From the NCBI GenBank assembly GCA_012656075.1, contig JAAKBF010000033.1, positions 558,001-622,000 on the forward strand: 64,000 nucleotides of DNA, read 5' to 3'. The stretch comes from Phytophthora hibernalis (lineage: Eukaryota > Oomycota > Peronosporomycetes > Peronosporales > Peronosporaceae). Below the pieces are notes generated by a model. That model was not told the DNA's origin. It made no database searches and was given only the letters and a program-made list of their open reading frames with translations. This document shows, in pieces, positions 7,260 through 15,759 of the stretch; position 1 is the stretch's first letter, and every line of letters starts with the position of its first letter. Both the position numbers and the translations under genes were made by a program.

Positions 7260-8566
7260 TCAGCTGAAATAACTCAACGTGGGAATAGATCGAGTGACCT
7301 GCCGGGCCACAGCACGCGCCATCTCAATGTCGGGACCTAACATACTGGCGATGTCATAGTATCGTTCGATGCTCTCACGAATCCCGCCACTTTCACCCTC
7401 TCCGATAGGTGGTAACACATTTTCAGCTTCAATCTCTTCACGGGATTTTGAATGTACGGGAGTTTGATCTCGGTACCAGTAATGGGAGACTGCGCCAACA
7501 GCTTCCTGATCACCTCGAAAGCCTCCCTGGATTCGCGATGGTCGCCGTCTGGATGAGAGCACAACCATCTTCATCTCCGGAGAACCAGAAGAACATCCAC
7601 ACGGCGTTCAAGTCAGTAAGAAGTGCCATTACTGGGTCTTTGCGAACGATTAGATCCAAAGCGATTAGCTCCGACATAGCCTGGAACTCGGAGTTACTTT
7701 GAACGGCTCTCTTCACTTCAATCAGCATCTTCACTCCTGGCAAGTACTTAACACTGGAAGGATTCGCCACGGCAATATCGCTGAGAACGAGGAGATCCGT
7801 GCTTCCAGCTAGTTCAATGTTGCAACCAGGAACTTCTTTCGTAAGAACTTTTGCTTTTTCCACGCCAATCACACACAGCTGCTGCTCCTTCAGCACATCA
7901 CCAATGTTGTCTTCTACGTATTTATGATAACGTCGTCGCTGCTGCTCCTCAGAGAGATCGTGGATCTCTTGTCCGCATTCAACACTCATCCACTGGAATC
8001 CGTTGACCGGATTCCCCTTCCAACGTCAAATGGAACTGTGCGCACAGGAACCACCTGAATGTTTAAGTCTTCCAGTAGCTGCTTGCCCTTGGACGAGTTC
8101 ATTTCCGAGTGGGCATATCGCTTGCGTTTGGTCAGCACAGTCTGCTCGTACACCTTGTCAACCTTTTCGACGAGTTGATCCATCCTGGAAGTCTCGCTCG
8201 CTGAACCAACTGCACCATCCGGAACCACCACCAGCACGTGGATTTGCTTGGTTTTCGGTTCTGGCATCCCCTCGAGAACCTCGTCAAGGCCAAACTCCCC
8301 ATCAAGTTCATTGTCTTCGTGCGTCAGCCCTTCGATTAAAGCAGTCTTTTCCCTTTCTTGAGCTTCTTCACGTCTTCCAAGTGAGACGAGAGCCACCTGC
8401 TGTCCGCCGTCTTCGCCAGGAACAGCTGCAGTTCATCCGCAGGAAACTGATACATCTTCTCCTTCTTGATCTCCTTCTTCAAGTCATCCACCGAGTCGCT
8501 CTCGTCCACGCGCACCGAGAACACGCTGCCCGCCACGTCAACGATCGCACAGAAGAGCTTCACCAT
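7260..8566 (-). pseudogene. Crinkler (CRN) effector, frameshifted
   Basis: The gene starts with an ATG at 8566 and a ubiquitin-like CRN header. The LFLAK box is at plus 8416-8430 (LQLFLAK), a DWL-type region follows, and the header closes with HVLVVVP near 8229-8250. The C-terminal effector domain (about 7990-7260) has D...E-x-K residues (STDLLVL then LIEVKR) consistent with a PD-(D/E)xK nuclease-like fold. CRNs are host-targeted, often nuclear effectors; no classic signal peptide is seen, which is usual for the family. The open frame changes near 8345-8352 (A/G run), near 8015-8025 (G4 run) and twice between 7575 and 7400. Either it is a decayed gene or the bases are wrong. Confidence 0.85.
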
Positions 8567-8581
8567 CTTTACTCCAGGCGG

Positions 8582-8602
8582 CAGATTCTCGAATGAGAGA
8601 AA
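8582..8602 (-). promoter_or_regulatory. Oomycete initiator-like element of the CRN gene
   Basis: About 20-35 bases upstream of the CRN ATG the minus strand reads CTCTCATTCGAGAATC. This resembles the oomycete initiator (GCTCATT...WTTY). Confidence 0.4.
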
Positions 8603-9290
8603 AGAACTTTCTGTTTCTGTTGCGGGTCACTATTGGTCAAAAGCCACGGCAGATTCTGACCAATGGTAATGGCTCCAAGAGGGGAATTTCCACGAAAATG
8701 CAGACCTACCCTTGACCGTAAATTACGCGAAGAAAAAATTGCTGTGTGATGTTTCATATCGATTTGCGAGAGGTTGTGCGGACGCTTAAGTTGCAACAGA
8801 TGTCTCCTCACGCTCTCAGCTGGTCGAGCTGTCGCATCGTTAGAAATAGCTCCTCTCGCTTAGAAATGCTCGAAGCCTATTCTCCTTGTAAAATAATGGT
8901 AAGAAAAACTGCCGGTGTAATGTGCCAGTATATACTACTGATGCTCTACGAAGTCGCAGCAATTCCTACCAACTGCTTGACAATTGCCAGACACCAAAAC
9001 ATCATCAGCAGTTACTTTGATGTTACTCCTCCGAGCTTTAAAGGTTATTTTGCATGTATTCCGTAGCTCATTTAGGATCTCGGACGACATATGAGAGTAA
9101 AAAGGAATGTGCTGGTTGACCGACTGGATGTTGCAGACAAAGCGCAGGAATCAAATACTGTAACCTCGTTTCAGTAAAAATACGTCCGACACCGAGTTCT
9201 GTGCAGAAGATCTCGATAAAAAAACATCAGCAGAGGTTGATATATAAATTACGGTATTAAAATACTGTGGCCGTATCTGGGTGGGGATCC
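8603..9290. other. Intergenic region, no supported gene
   Basis: A 106-codon plus-strand ORF (8746-9066) is present, but it shows no recognisable domain or gene-like context. No repeat structure was seen apart from the array that starts at about 9367. Confidence 0.4.
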
Positions 9291-9366
9291 GGACCCGGTC
9301 TAATACTAACCTTTGTATAGGCTCGGACCCCTAGGACACATTTGAATTACGAGGGAGCGACGGCTT

Positions 9367-9560
9367 GCCAGGTAACTCGACCGCCGTCAATCTGATTAAC
9401 TCGACCACCATTTGCAAATTAACTATACCACCTTCTTGCAAATTAACTAGACCTCCTTCTTGCAAATTAACTCGACCTCATCCTTACGGATTAACTCGAC
9501 CTCATCCTACCTGGCTAACTCAATCACCACCTTTCGAATCAACTCGACCACAACTACTTC
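9367..9560. repeat. Tandem 23-24-bp minisatellite (left array)
   Basis: About eight imperfect units follow the scheme TTAACTCGACCNCC then about 10 bases ending in TGCAAA or similar. Units are best preserved at 9398-9500 and degenerate to the right. Confidence 0.8.
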
Positions 9561-9593
9561 AATTTTAAGGATGCTAAGGGAGCGTCATTAGTA

Positions 9594-11012
9594 TTATTCA
9601 ACAGAGTGCACCTCCTGTCTGTCCTTTTCGAGTCCTTCTAGTAGCGCTGTACGCGATCGCGCTGCCTTGATCGCAGTAAAACTACCGCTTGTGAGCTCGT
9701 CCATATTCTCCGCTATTGAAGTAGGCCTTTTCTCCGAGATGTAGCGGGCCATAAAATGGAGCATGTAGACTCCGCAGTCCGCCGAATTTTGTATAAAATG
9801 GAGCATGTAGACTCCGCAGTCCGCCGAATTTTGTTGTCGAGGCCTCGTTCCAAACGCAAATGACTTCGGCTCCGTACAGTGATTTCCTCCCTTGTTTTTT
9901 TCACTCGCGAGAAAAACACTACTTCAAAGTGGAAAAATAAAAAGGAATCATGCAAACCGCGCAGAGAATTGATGTGGTAGCAAATTGTTTGCGTCGGCTG
10001 CAACGGTTTCTCGATCACAGTGAAGCTGTAGTGGTCAGCGCCGGTGATAGGAAGCAGTACAAATCTATGCGCACCCCAATCAAAATTTCCCGTCACATCT
10101 TCCGGAATTGTTTCGCCACTCAGGTGTAGGCGATACGCGTTTTCAATCTCCATGTAGAATGAGGGTAAACTATCGTGTCAGCTCTCATCATGTGTGTGTA
10201 GATAAGACTATCGATAACGCGAGTCGTTATCCACTGGAGTGGCAAAAGACTGTCGAAATCCTCTTGGTGGAGAGGGATCCTTAAATTTTTGCCGCCAAGC
10301 TGCAGAACCACTGTCAGGAGTGGTTCATCACGGGTCTTTCTCTTGCGAAGTCTTGACACCACACCATCAGATAGTTCCGCAGTGATTTTTTGGTGAATTT
10401 ACCATCGGCTTCTTGGACATTATTGGAAGTTATCGCTTCCGACCGATGGGGACTTGCTGTTGGTTTGGCTTGGTCTTGTGATGAAATGTCGGTGACACGG
10501 TCCGTGTTAGAATCACCGCTACTACTTGCCGTATGTGTTGTGTCGCAATCTTGTTCTCTTGGAGCCCTTTCATCACGCTTTTTGCTCGCCACTGGAGAAT
10601 CTTGGTACCGCTGGATAAATCGCGTAATCCATGATTCTTGACTGCCATATTTCATAAGCGCAAACTCTGGAATATTATTCCTGGCATATTGTAGCAGCTC
10701 CGAGCGCGTGCATGATCCAGCATCGGCATGACAGGAATCGTAAAACTCAAGAACCCTAAGCTCAAACGGTTTGAGCTTCTTCTTCCGCCCGGCTCCCTTA
10801 GCACGGTAATGGTTGCCGAACGTCTCCAATGCAGCAGAGTCATCAAGTAAGCTCCATAGTGCTTTCTTATAACCAAGTAGAGTTCCCTTGGCCACTTCCA
10901 ACTTGTTAGCAGCCACTCGCACACTCCACTCCAGGTGTTCCCTCCAGATCTTCAGCTTGGAGACCTTCGTGGCAATCGAGACCAGCGCTAGCTGCCGCTT
11001 GGATTCGGCCAT
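9594..11012 (-). pseudogene. CENP-B-type HTH plus Ulp1 (C48) SUMO protease protein, frameshifted
   Basis: The frame starts with an ATG at 11012. Residues about 75-135 of the first frame (GRKKKLKPFELRVLEFY through WITRFIQRY) resemble the CENP-B/Tc5-type helix-turn-helix with its W-x2-RF-x2-R signature. A Ser/Thr-rich linker follows. After a frame change near 10360 the Ulp1 core appears: a W-x5-VIDSL segment, the His region RFVLLPITGADHYSFTV (about 10060-10010), NSLRGLHD and finally the Cys box DCGVYMLHFM. Ulp1 proteases cleave SUMO from targets. The combination suggests a DNA-bound deSUMOylase encoded by a transposon. The 42-bp repeat at 9751-9834 duplicates the Cys box in frame. Another frame change lies between the His and Cys regions. 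Confidence 0.65.
9751..9834. repeat. Perfect 42-bp tandem duplication in the Ulp1 catalytic Cys box
   Basis: Bases 9751-9792 and 9793-9834 are identical. The unit is 14 codons long and encodes SADCGVYMLHF, so the catalytic Cys motif is present twice in the same frame. Confidence 0.95.
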
Positions 11013-11084
11013 TAAACGCGAGCTGAGTTGTGTACTGCTGAGGGGGAGGAAACGATAATGAGAGGAGTAGAATGCACTGGGTCG

Positions 11085-11345
11085 AGTAAAAACGACAGGC
11101 GTAATTACCCACGGAAGTCGAGTAATTACGAAAGCGTAATTACGCGTAAAGATAGAGTTTTTACGAGGGCGTAATTACGCACGGCGTACGAGTTATTACG
11201 CCAGGCGGACGAGATAATATGCAAACCGTCGAGTTATTGGGGAAGGTGGTCGGGCTATTAGGGAATGTGGTCGAGTTATTGGGGAAAGTTGTCGAGATAA
11301 TATGCAAGGCGGTCGAGTTATAATTCGTACGGCGGCCAAGTCACC
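11085..11345. repeat. Tandem minisatellite (right array), inverted relative to the left array
   Basis: From 11216 to 11335 there are about six units of 20-21 bp with the scheme GAGTTATTGGGGAANGTGGTC. Left of that lie more degenerate units containing GTAATTACG. The reverse complement (GACCACCTTCCCC...AACTC) matches the theme of the 9367-9560 array. Confidence 0.8.
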
Positions 11346-11349
11346 TAGG

Positions 11350-13347
11350 TTAGAGGATTCTATTGGCCGGCTTGTAATTTTGGACAATACTACGCACGTG
11401 TTTTCCAAACGTGTTGAGCGATTGTCCAACCGCTGTACGTTGTTTCTCTAATTCTTCGGCGGCCGCAACTTCGGATATCTCACATTTCGCAGCGAATGTC
11501 TTAATTGCATCATAAAACACCTTGCTTCGAGAGAAGAATCGATTTTCTGTAGGATCTTTTCGCAAATTGCTGCCTAATCGCTTTTCGGCTTCTTGGACAG
11601 ACATCAGCCCCGATATCCCGCGAGTGTACTCCAACCAGAGCTCATCCACGGTCTGCAGCGAGCGGCTCAAACGTAGCTCTGGCTCTGAGATGGTTGAAAG
11701 TCCAGGTGGTTGTGATGCCACTAATTCACGAGGTCTGGTAACGCTACTGTGTTGCTGATCTTCTTCATCATTCTCAAGTGAAATCACTAGCCTCTTGCCC
11801 ACATTAAGCAAGCTGTGCTCTTTGATCTGATGGACCTCACTTGCAAGACTATCAATTTTTCGTGAAGTGCCTCAAAGCCGGATTTCAGTGATGATGCGAC
11901 TAAAGGTATCGCAGATTCAAGACGCGTATCCTGAGGTTGATTTGCTGAGTGCAACGATGCCATCAACTCAGCATCAAACGTTGTGTACTGCTCCGAACTG
12001 AATATTGGATCTTTCCAAAGGCGGTGATCCGGGAACTTCCGGCGTAGCAGTACCGAGTCCTGCAAAAACACCATTCGCAACACGTGCAATAATCCAATAA
12101 ATCCACCTGCCGCTATCTCTCGATTTTCCAGAATTGCGGAGCTCACCCTCCACGTCATCTAATGAAGAGAAAATCATTTTCTGAAGATCAGAAGAAGGTG
12201 TTATGGAGGCTCGATTTATCCAATAATCATCTCCTTTCGTTGAGAAACCGGCTAAAGCACGCATCGCTTTACGAGGAAGTGTAGTCAAGTAGCACGCTTC
12301 CATCCGCTCACCATTCCACCTACCAGCTCGCCTAATCTGGTTTTCATCGGCACCTTGTAATTCAGCCAACTTAGCTCCAGAACCGCGATTGGCGTGAGTC
12401 CAAACAGATGAATCAATACCGCAAGCCGCAAAAGCTGATTTCACACATTCCGGTTGTGTGTTGTAAGCTATATCACGTGTAGCAGTTTACCTTTCAGGAA
12501 ACGAATTTCATACCACTTTTTCGGTCCGTGAAATTGGGAAAAGGCTCCAAATTCACATGCCATCGCCAAAACAAATACATAGCCACAGCGTTCAGTGGAC
12601 ACAACAGGACCTCTTTGCACCGCATTGCCGCTCCGTATTCTAGCCGACCAACTTGGTTAGATTTCCCTTTTCTCATAATAACAACGAGAGGGCTGCATAA
12701 CTGGGGACCCTCATCGGTTAATGATAGTGACAGCATATCTGGGAGCTGGATGAACCTCCTGGACTCTCCACGGGCTAGAAGAGCATGGCCGACTAAAACG
12801 TCCACTCGACTCCGTAATGCGACCCCAGTAGTCAGTTTCAACCAGAATTTACTTAGAGCTTTCATGTCCTCCAAATTATAACCATCAAGCACCGTTCCAA
12901 TCCTCGATCCGCGTACGTTTCCACCTTGCGCTTGTTCTCGCCTCGCCTCAGCATGTCCATCAACCCTTTTAGGGCCTTGCCGCGTGGATGGGAGTGTTGG
13001 TTCATCTTTATAGACTTCTGAAACTGGTACAGATCGATGATATCCTTTACGTACGCATCGACTGCTTCATATCCCAGCTCCACCGCACTTCCGTCTGCAT
13101 TCTTCTTACGTTTGTTTCCACGAGGAATGACAAAACTATCGAGATAATCCACAAACTTGGATTCATACACAAGGGACCCATCAAAAACCTTTTTACCGGC
13201 ACACCAATCGCTAAAATCATCCTGTTTCCTCTTGTATTGCTTGATCGTGTTTTCTGGTCGTGTGGCAGCGTGACGTGTCATCACATTTACCACAGCCTGC
13301 TGAAGCTCGTTAGCATTTGACGCATCTATTGAGAGATCCTCCGCCAT
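11350..13347 (-). pseudogene. Crypton tyrosine recombinase, broken into several frames
   Basis: The gene reads right to left. It starts at the ATG at 13347 (MAEDLSIDASN), followed by a SAM-like core-binding region (NTIKQYKRKQDDFSDWC). From 12892 comes the catalytic domain with an Arg box (GVALRSRV...ALLARGESRR). From 12444 there is H-x2-R (WTHANRGSGAKL), then GRW and a candidate nucleophile Tyr in CYLTTLP. The C-terminal part (12158-11350) contains VLLRRKFPDHRLWKDPIF and ELWLEYTRGISG, resembling the GCR1-type DNA-binding domain of Cryptons. Cryptons insert by site-specific recombination without target duplication. Frame changes occur near 12890, 12490-12440, 12150 and 11800. Confidence 0.8.
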
Positions 13348-13399
13348 AGTACATGAAGCACTGTAAGGTGTGGAGCTGGTTGGAGGAAAATGGCGTTGT

Positions 13400-13900
13400 G
13401 GCAAAACGAAGGGGCCGCCCTCTGCCAGACGATTTCAACAACTGGCTCTCCCTCTGCAATGTGTTTCAAAAGAATATGGCTTATTGCAGGAACGACGTGG
13501 CTGGAGATACTTTTGAGATACTCTGAAATACGTCCGCGTTTTTGCACTAGCATCATCGGACGCGGTCCAGATCGGGTAGTAGATACTGTACTGTACAATG
13601 TAGAACGTGGTTGTGTTTCCTTTTATCAAGATAATAATTTACCTGCCAGGTTCATTGCATTCCGATTTCTGTTCTGGCATCCATGGAAAATATTTTCGTG
13701 GGGCTCAGTATTGTACACGCATAATCGATCGATCGATCGATTATGGGGCGAATATGCACGTCTGAGCCTGAATCTTGGGTTGGGATGTTCTGGGAATGAA
13801 GATTACGGATTTCTCCATCATAAAAATGGGTCCAACCAGCAATTGGCGAGGCATAGCCTGATTTACGATTGTCGGTCCGTGAACGAATGGATTTAAAGAC
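13400..13900. other. Intergenic region upstream of RXLR effector 1
   Basis: There is no supported gene; the ORFs on both strands lack recognisable features. A short CGAT tandem repeat (about four units) lies at 13724-13741. Confidence 0.45.
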
Positions 13901-13901
13901 T

Positions 13902-13918
13902 CTCATTGTGCGATTTTC
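13902..13918 (+). promoter_or_regulatory. Oomycete initiator-like element of RXLR effector 1
   Basis: CTCATTGTGCGATTTTC fits the oomycete initiator pattern (CTCATT followed by a spaced ATTTTC). It lies about 50-65 bases upstream of the effector ATG at 13968. Confidence 0.5.
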
Positions 13919-13967
13919 TTTGCCTCCCGACTTCACGTCGTAGTGTTTGCAAGTACCAAGATCAACC

Positions 13968-14374
13968 ATGCGCGCGGGCTATCTCCTCTTGGTATGTGCG
14001 ACTACCCTCTTTGCAAGCAGTTATGCGGACACGGGCTTGGGCAACCACGAGATCGCTTCGGTGGATGCAGCTTCTCTTGCGAAATTGGACACGGAGAATC
14101 ACAACCGGTTCTTGAGAGGCACTCGCAAGGATGAAGACTTGGACGCAATTGACGAAGATAGGGCTTGGAAAAGAAGTGCTATCTCTCTGCCGAAGTATAT
14201 GAAGAAATGGAGCGACAAAAAATGGACAACTTAGCGGTACAATTGTATCTCATCAAGAAAGGAGCCACGCTAACACAGCGCAACGCGATCAAGTCTTTGT
14301 ACGAAAAACACCTTGAAAGGCTTAAAAAAATTTGGCGTGCCGAACGTCTGAGGAGGAGCTCCAAAAGTGGCTAA
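13968..14374 (+). pseudogene. RXLR-dEER secreted effector candidate, one frameshift
   Basis: The ATG at 13968 opens a signal peptide (MRAGYLLLVCATTLFASSYA). The RXLR motif is RFLR (codons near 14108-14119) and an acidic dEER-like stretch follows (DEDLDAIDEDR). RXLR effectors are secreted and enter plant cells. The starting frame ends at 14234, but the -1 frame from about 14160 to 14374 encodes a charged helical region (YEEMERQKMDNLAVQLYLI and ALKSLYEKHLERLKKIW-like) that looks like the real C-terminal effector domain. One base change near 14155-14168 separates the two. It may be a decayed gene or a base-call error. The total would be about 135 codons. Confidence 0.75.
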
Positions 14375-14399
14375 CTCCGTGGATACCACAACAGTGCTA

Positions 14400-14935
14400 G
14401 ACATTTTTACAATGAACTATGTAGAGCAAAGGACTATGTTTTTGTTACTTCTACGACCAGGTCGAATTCATTCTAACATGTAAGCTTATGCGAGACTACT
14501 GGTGCTGTGATAATGATGGCTGCCCGTGGTACTTTGAATTTGGTGCTAGTATGGGTGCCCTGGGCGGGTTCGCAGGTGCGATTGTGCTCTGTGTTGGTCT
14601 ATTGCCACATGGAAGTAAACAACGGTGTTTCTTTTTCTCTCTCCAGGAGACAAGCATCAGATCATGATAGCCAAGTTGGCGGCGACGCACTGGTATATGT
14701 AGTACTTAAAACGCAGTAACTCCTATCGATATACCAGGGGGTTCGCTCACTACCGAAAGGTTGGTGAATATCTTTCGGCTTAGACCAGACGGGAGACGAT
14801 CGCTGAGAGGTCATGGTTACTTAATATCCGAAGTGTAAGAAAACAATGGTGTCAAAATTGGTACATGTAGCGTTTGTATCGAATGACTCAACAACCCTCC
14901 TCTTAAAATTCGGTTCAAACACTCACGATATTTTA
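14400..14935. other. Intergenic region, nothing recognised
   Basis: There are no convincing coding features or repeats between RXLR effector 1 and the initiator at 14938. Confidence 0.4.
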
Positions 14936-14937
14936 GT

Positions 14938-14957
14938 GCTCATTCTTCAATTTTGCA
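14938..14957 (+). promoter_or_regulatory. Near-perfect oomycete initiator without a full gene downstream
   Basis: GCTCATTCTTCAATTTTGCA matches the oomycete initiator/flanking consensus very closely. Forty-three bases from its start an ATG opens a 27-codon ORF. Confidence 0.6.
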
Positions 14958-14980
14958 GTCCCACACCAATCGTATAAGAT

Positions 14981-15064
14981 ATGCGCGTGAACAGCCCGGA
15001 TTCCTGGTTGGTGCTGCCCTTCTTGAAACGTCTCGGTACCATTGTATTTGGATACCCTTGTTGA
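14981..15064 (+). pseudogene. 27-codon ORF behind the orphan initiator
   Basis: The ORF reads MRVNSPDSWLVLPFLKRLG then eight more codons to a TGA. It is probably the 5' remnant of a gene whose body was lost, perhaps when the inverted repeat starting at 15345 formed. No family is assigned. Confidence 0.3.
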
Positions 15065-15270
15065 ACAAGAACATACTTTTAAGTACACATACAAATACTA
15101 ATTTGAGCGCCGCGGGCTTACAAAGATTATAGTGATGCGGTAACTATGACGATGGAACGCGCTGTGCTCGAGTCTGCTCGGATACTCACTTGTTGAAACT
15201 CTGGGCCGCACTGCACTGGATTTCTGCTCTCTTTGGGAGACTCCAACACTTTAATTGCGAAGACTACTGC

Positions 15271-15759
15271 TCATTCTTCGATGTGCGAATCGCCCAAGAA
15301 TTCATAGCTAGGTGTGTGAGCTCTCGTCCTTGAAGCTTCGGTGCCATCTCTACGAATGTTTGCTCGTACGAGGAAGTCGGTCAGTGAGAGGTTGAGAGCT
15401 GTGGAACGTGTAAGATCTGTCTTGGTGTCCAAATCAATAAGAGGGAGGAGAGATCGCTCAAACGTGTCGAAATAGTGGACGCCGCTGACAACGAACCCGA
15501 TTTGATTGAGTTTTCGAGCTGCTATCTCATCTCGGTCTTCATCGAACGGCTTGGTGACATAGCTTCCCAGATAATACTCTTTGAATGGGATGAAACTCAC
15601 GCCCACGAAGACGAGCAGGAAAATAGCCAAGCATGTTCTGTACGAGATCTCGTAGTCGTGGAACTCATAATGGTGCACGTAGTTGGCCACGTTAGCTAGA
15701 CTGCTCCGTCTTCTGGTGTTTTCCTGCGAAGGCTGTTTGTCGAGCGTAGGTTTGTTCAT
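15271..15759 (-). pseudogene. Truncated copy of the multi-pass membrane protein gene (left palindrome arm)
   Basis: It starts at the ATG at 15759 (MNKPTLDKQPSQ) and matches the right-hand gene through the first membrane segment (TCLAIFLLVFVGVSFIPF) to TDFLVRANIRRD. Homology stops at 15345, the outer end of the inverted repeat; the last about 25 codons are unrelated and end at 15271. It is therefore a 5' fragment made by the duplication. Six substitutions against the right copy lie close together near 15495-15536. Confidence 0.85.

Larger units (their letters stand above)
9290..11345 (-). mobile_element. Putative transposable element with HTH-Ulp1 gene and inverted minisatellite ends
   Basis: A single coding region (9594-11012) lies between two tandem arrays that are reverse complements in sequence theme: TTAACTCGACC-type units on the left (9367-9560) and GGTCGAGTTA-type units on the right (11085-11345). 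Inverted arrays around one gene look like subterminal repeats of a DNA transposon. No target-site duplication or exact terminal repeat was found, so the outer limits are approximate. No transposase domain is visible. Confidence 0.45.

Noticed and set aside
8003..8596. 197-codon plus ORF across the CRN region
   Set aside because: It is antisense to a recognisable CRN header and has no recognisable features.
9367..9560. Regular array considered as CRISPR
   Set aside because: The units are directly contiguous imperfect minisatellite repeats without unique spacers, in a eukaryotic genome.
13390..13896. 168-codon plus ORF between the Crypton and RXLR 1
   Set aside because: It overlaps the antisense start of the Crypton gene and a CGAT microsatellite; no family features.
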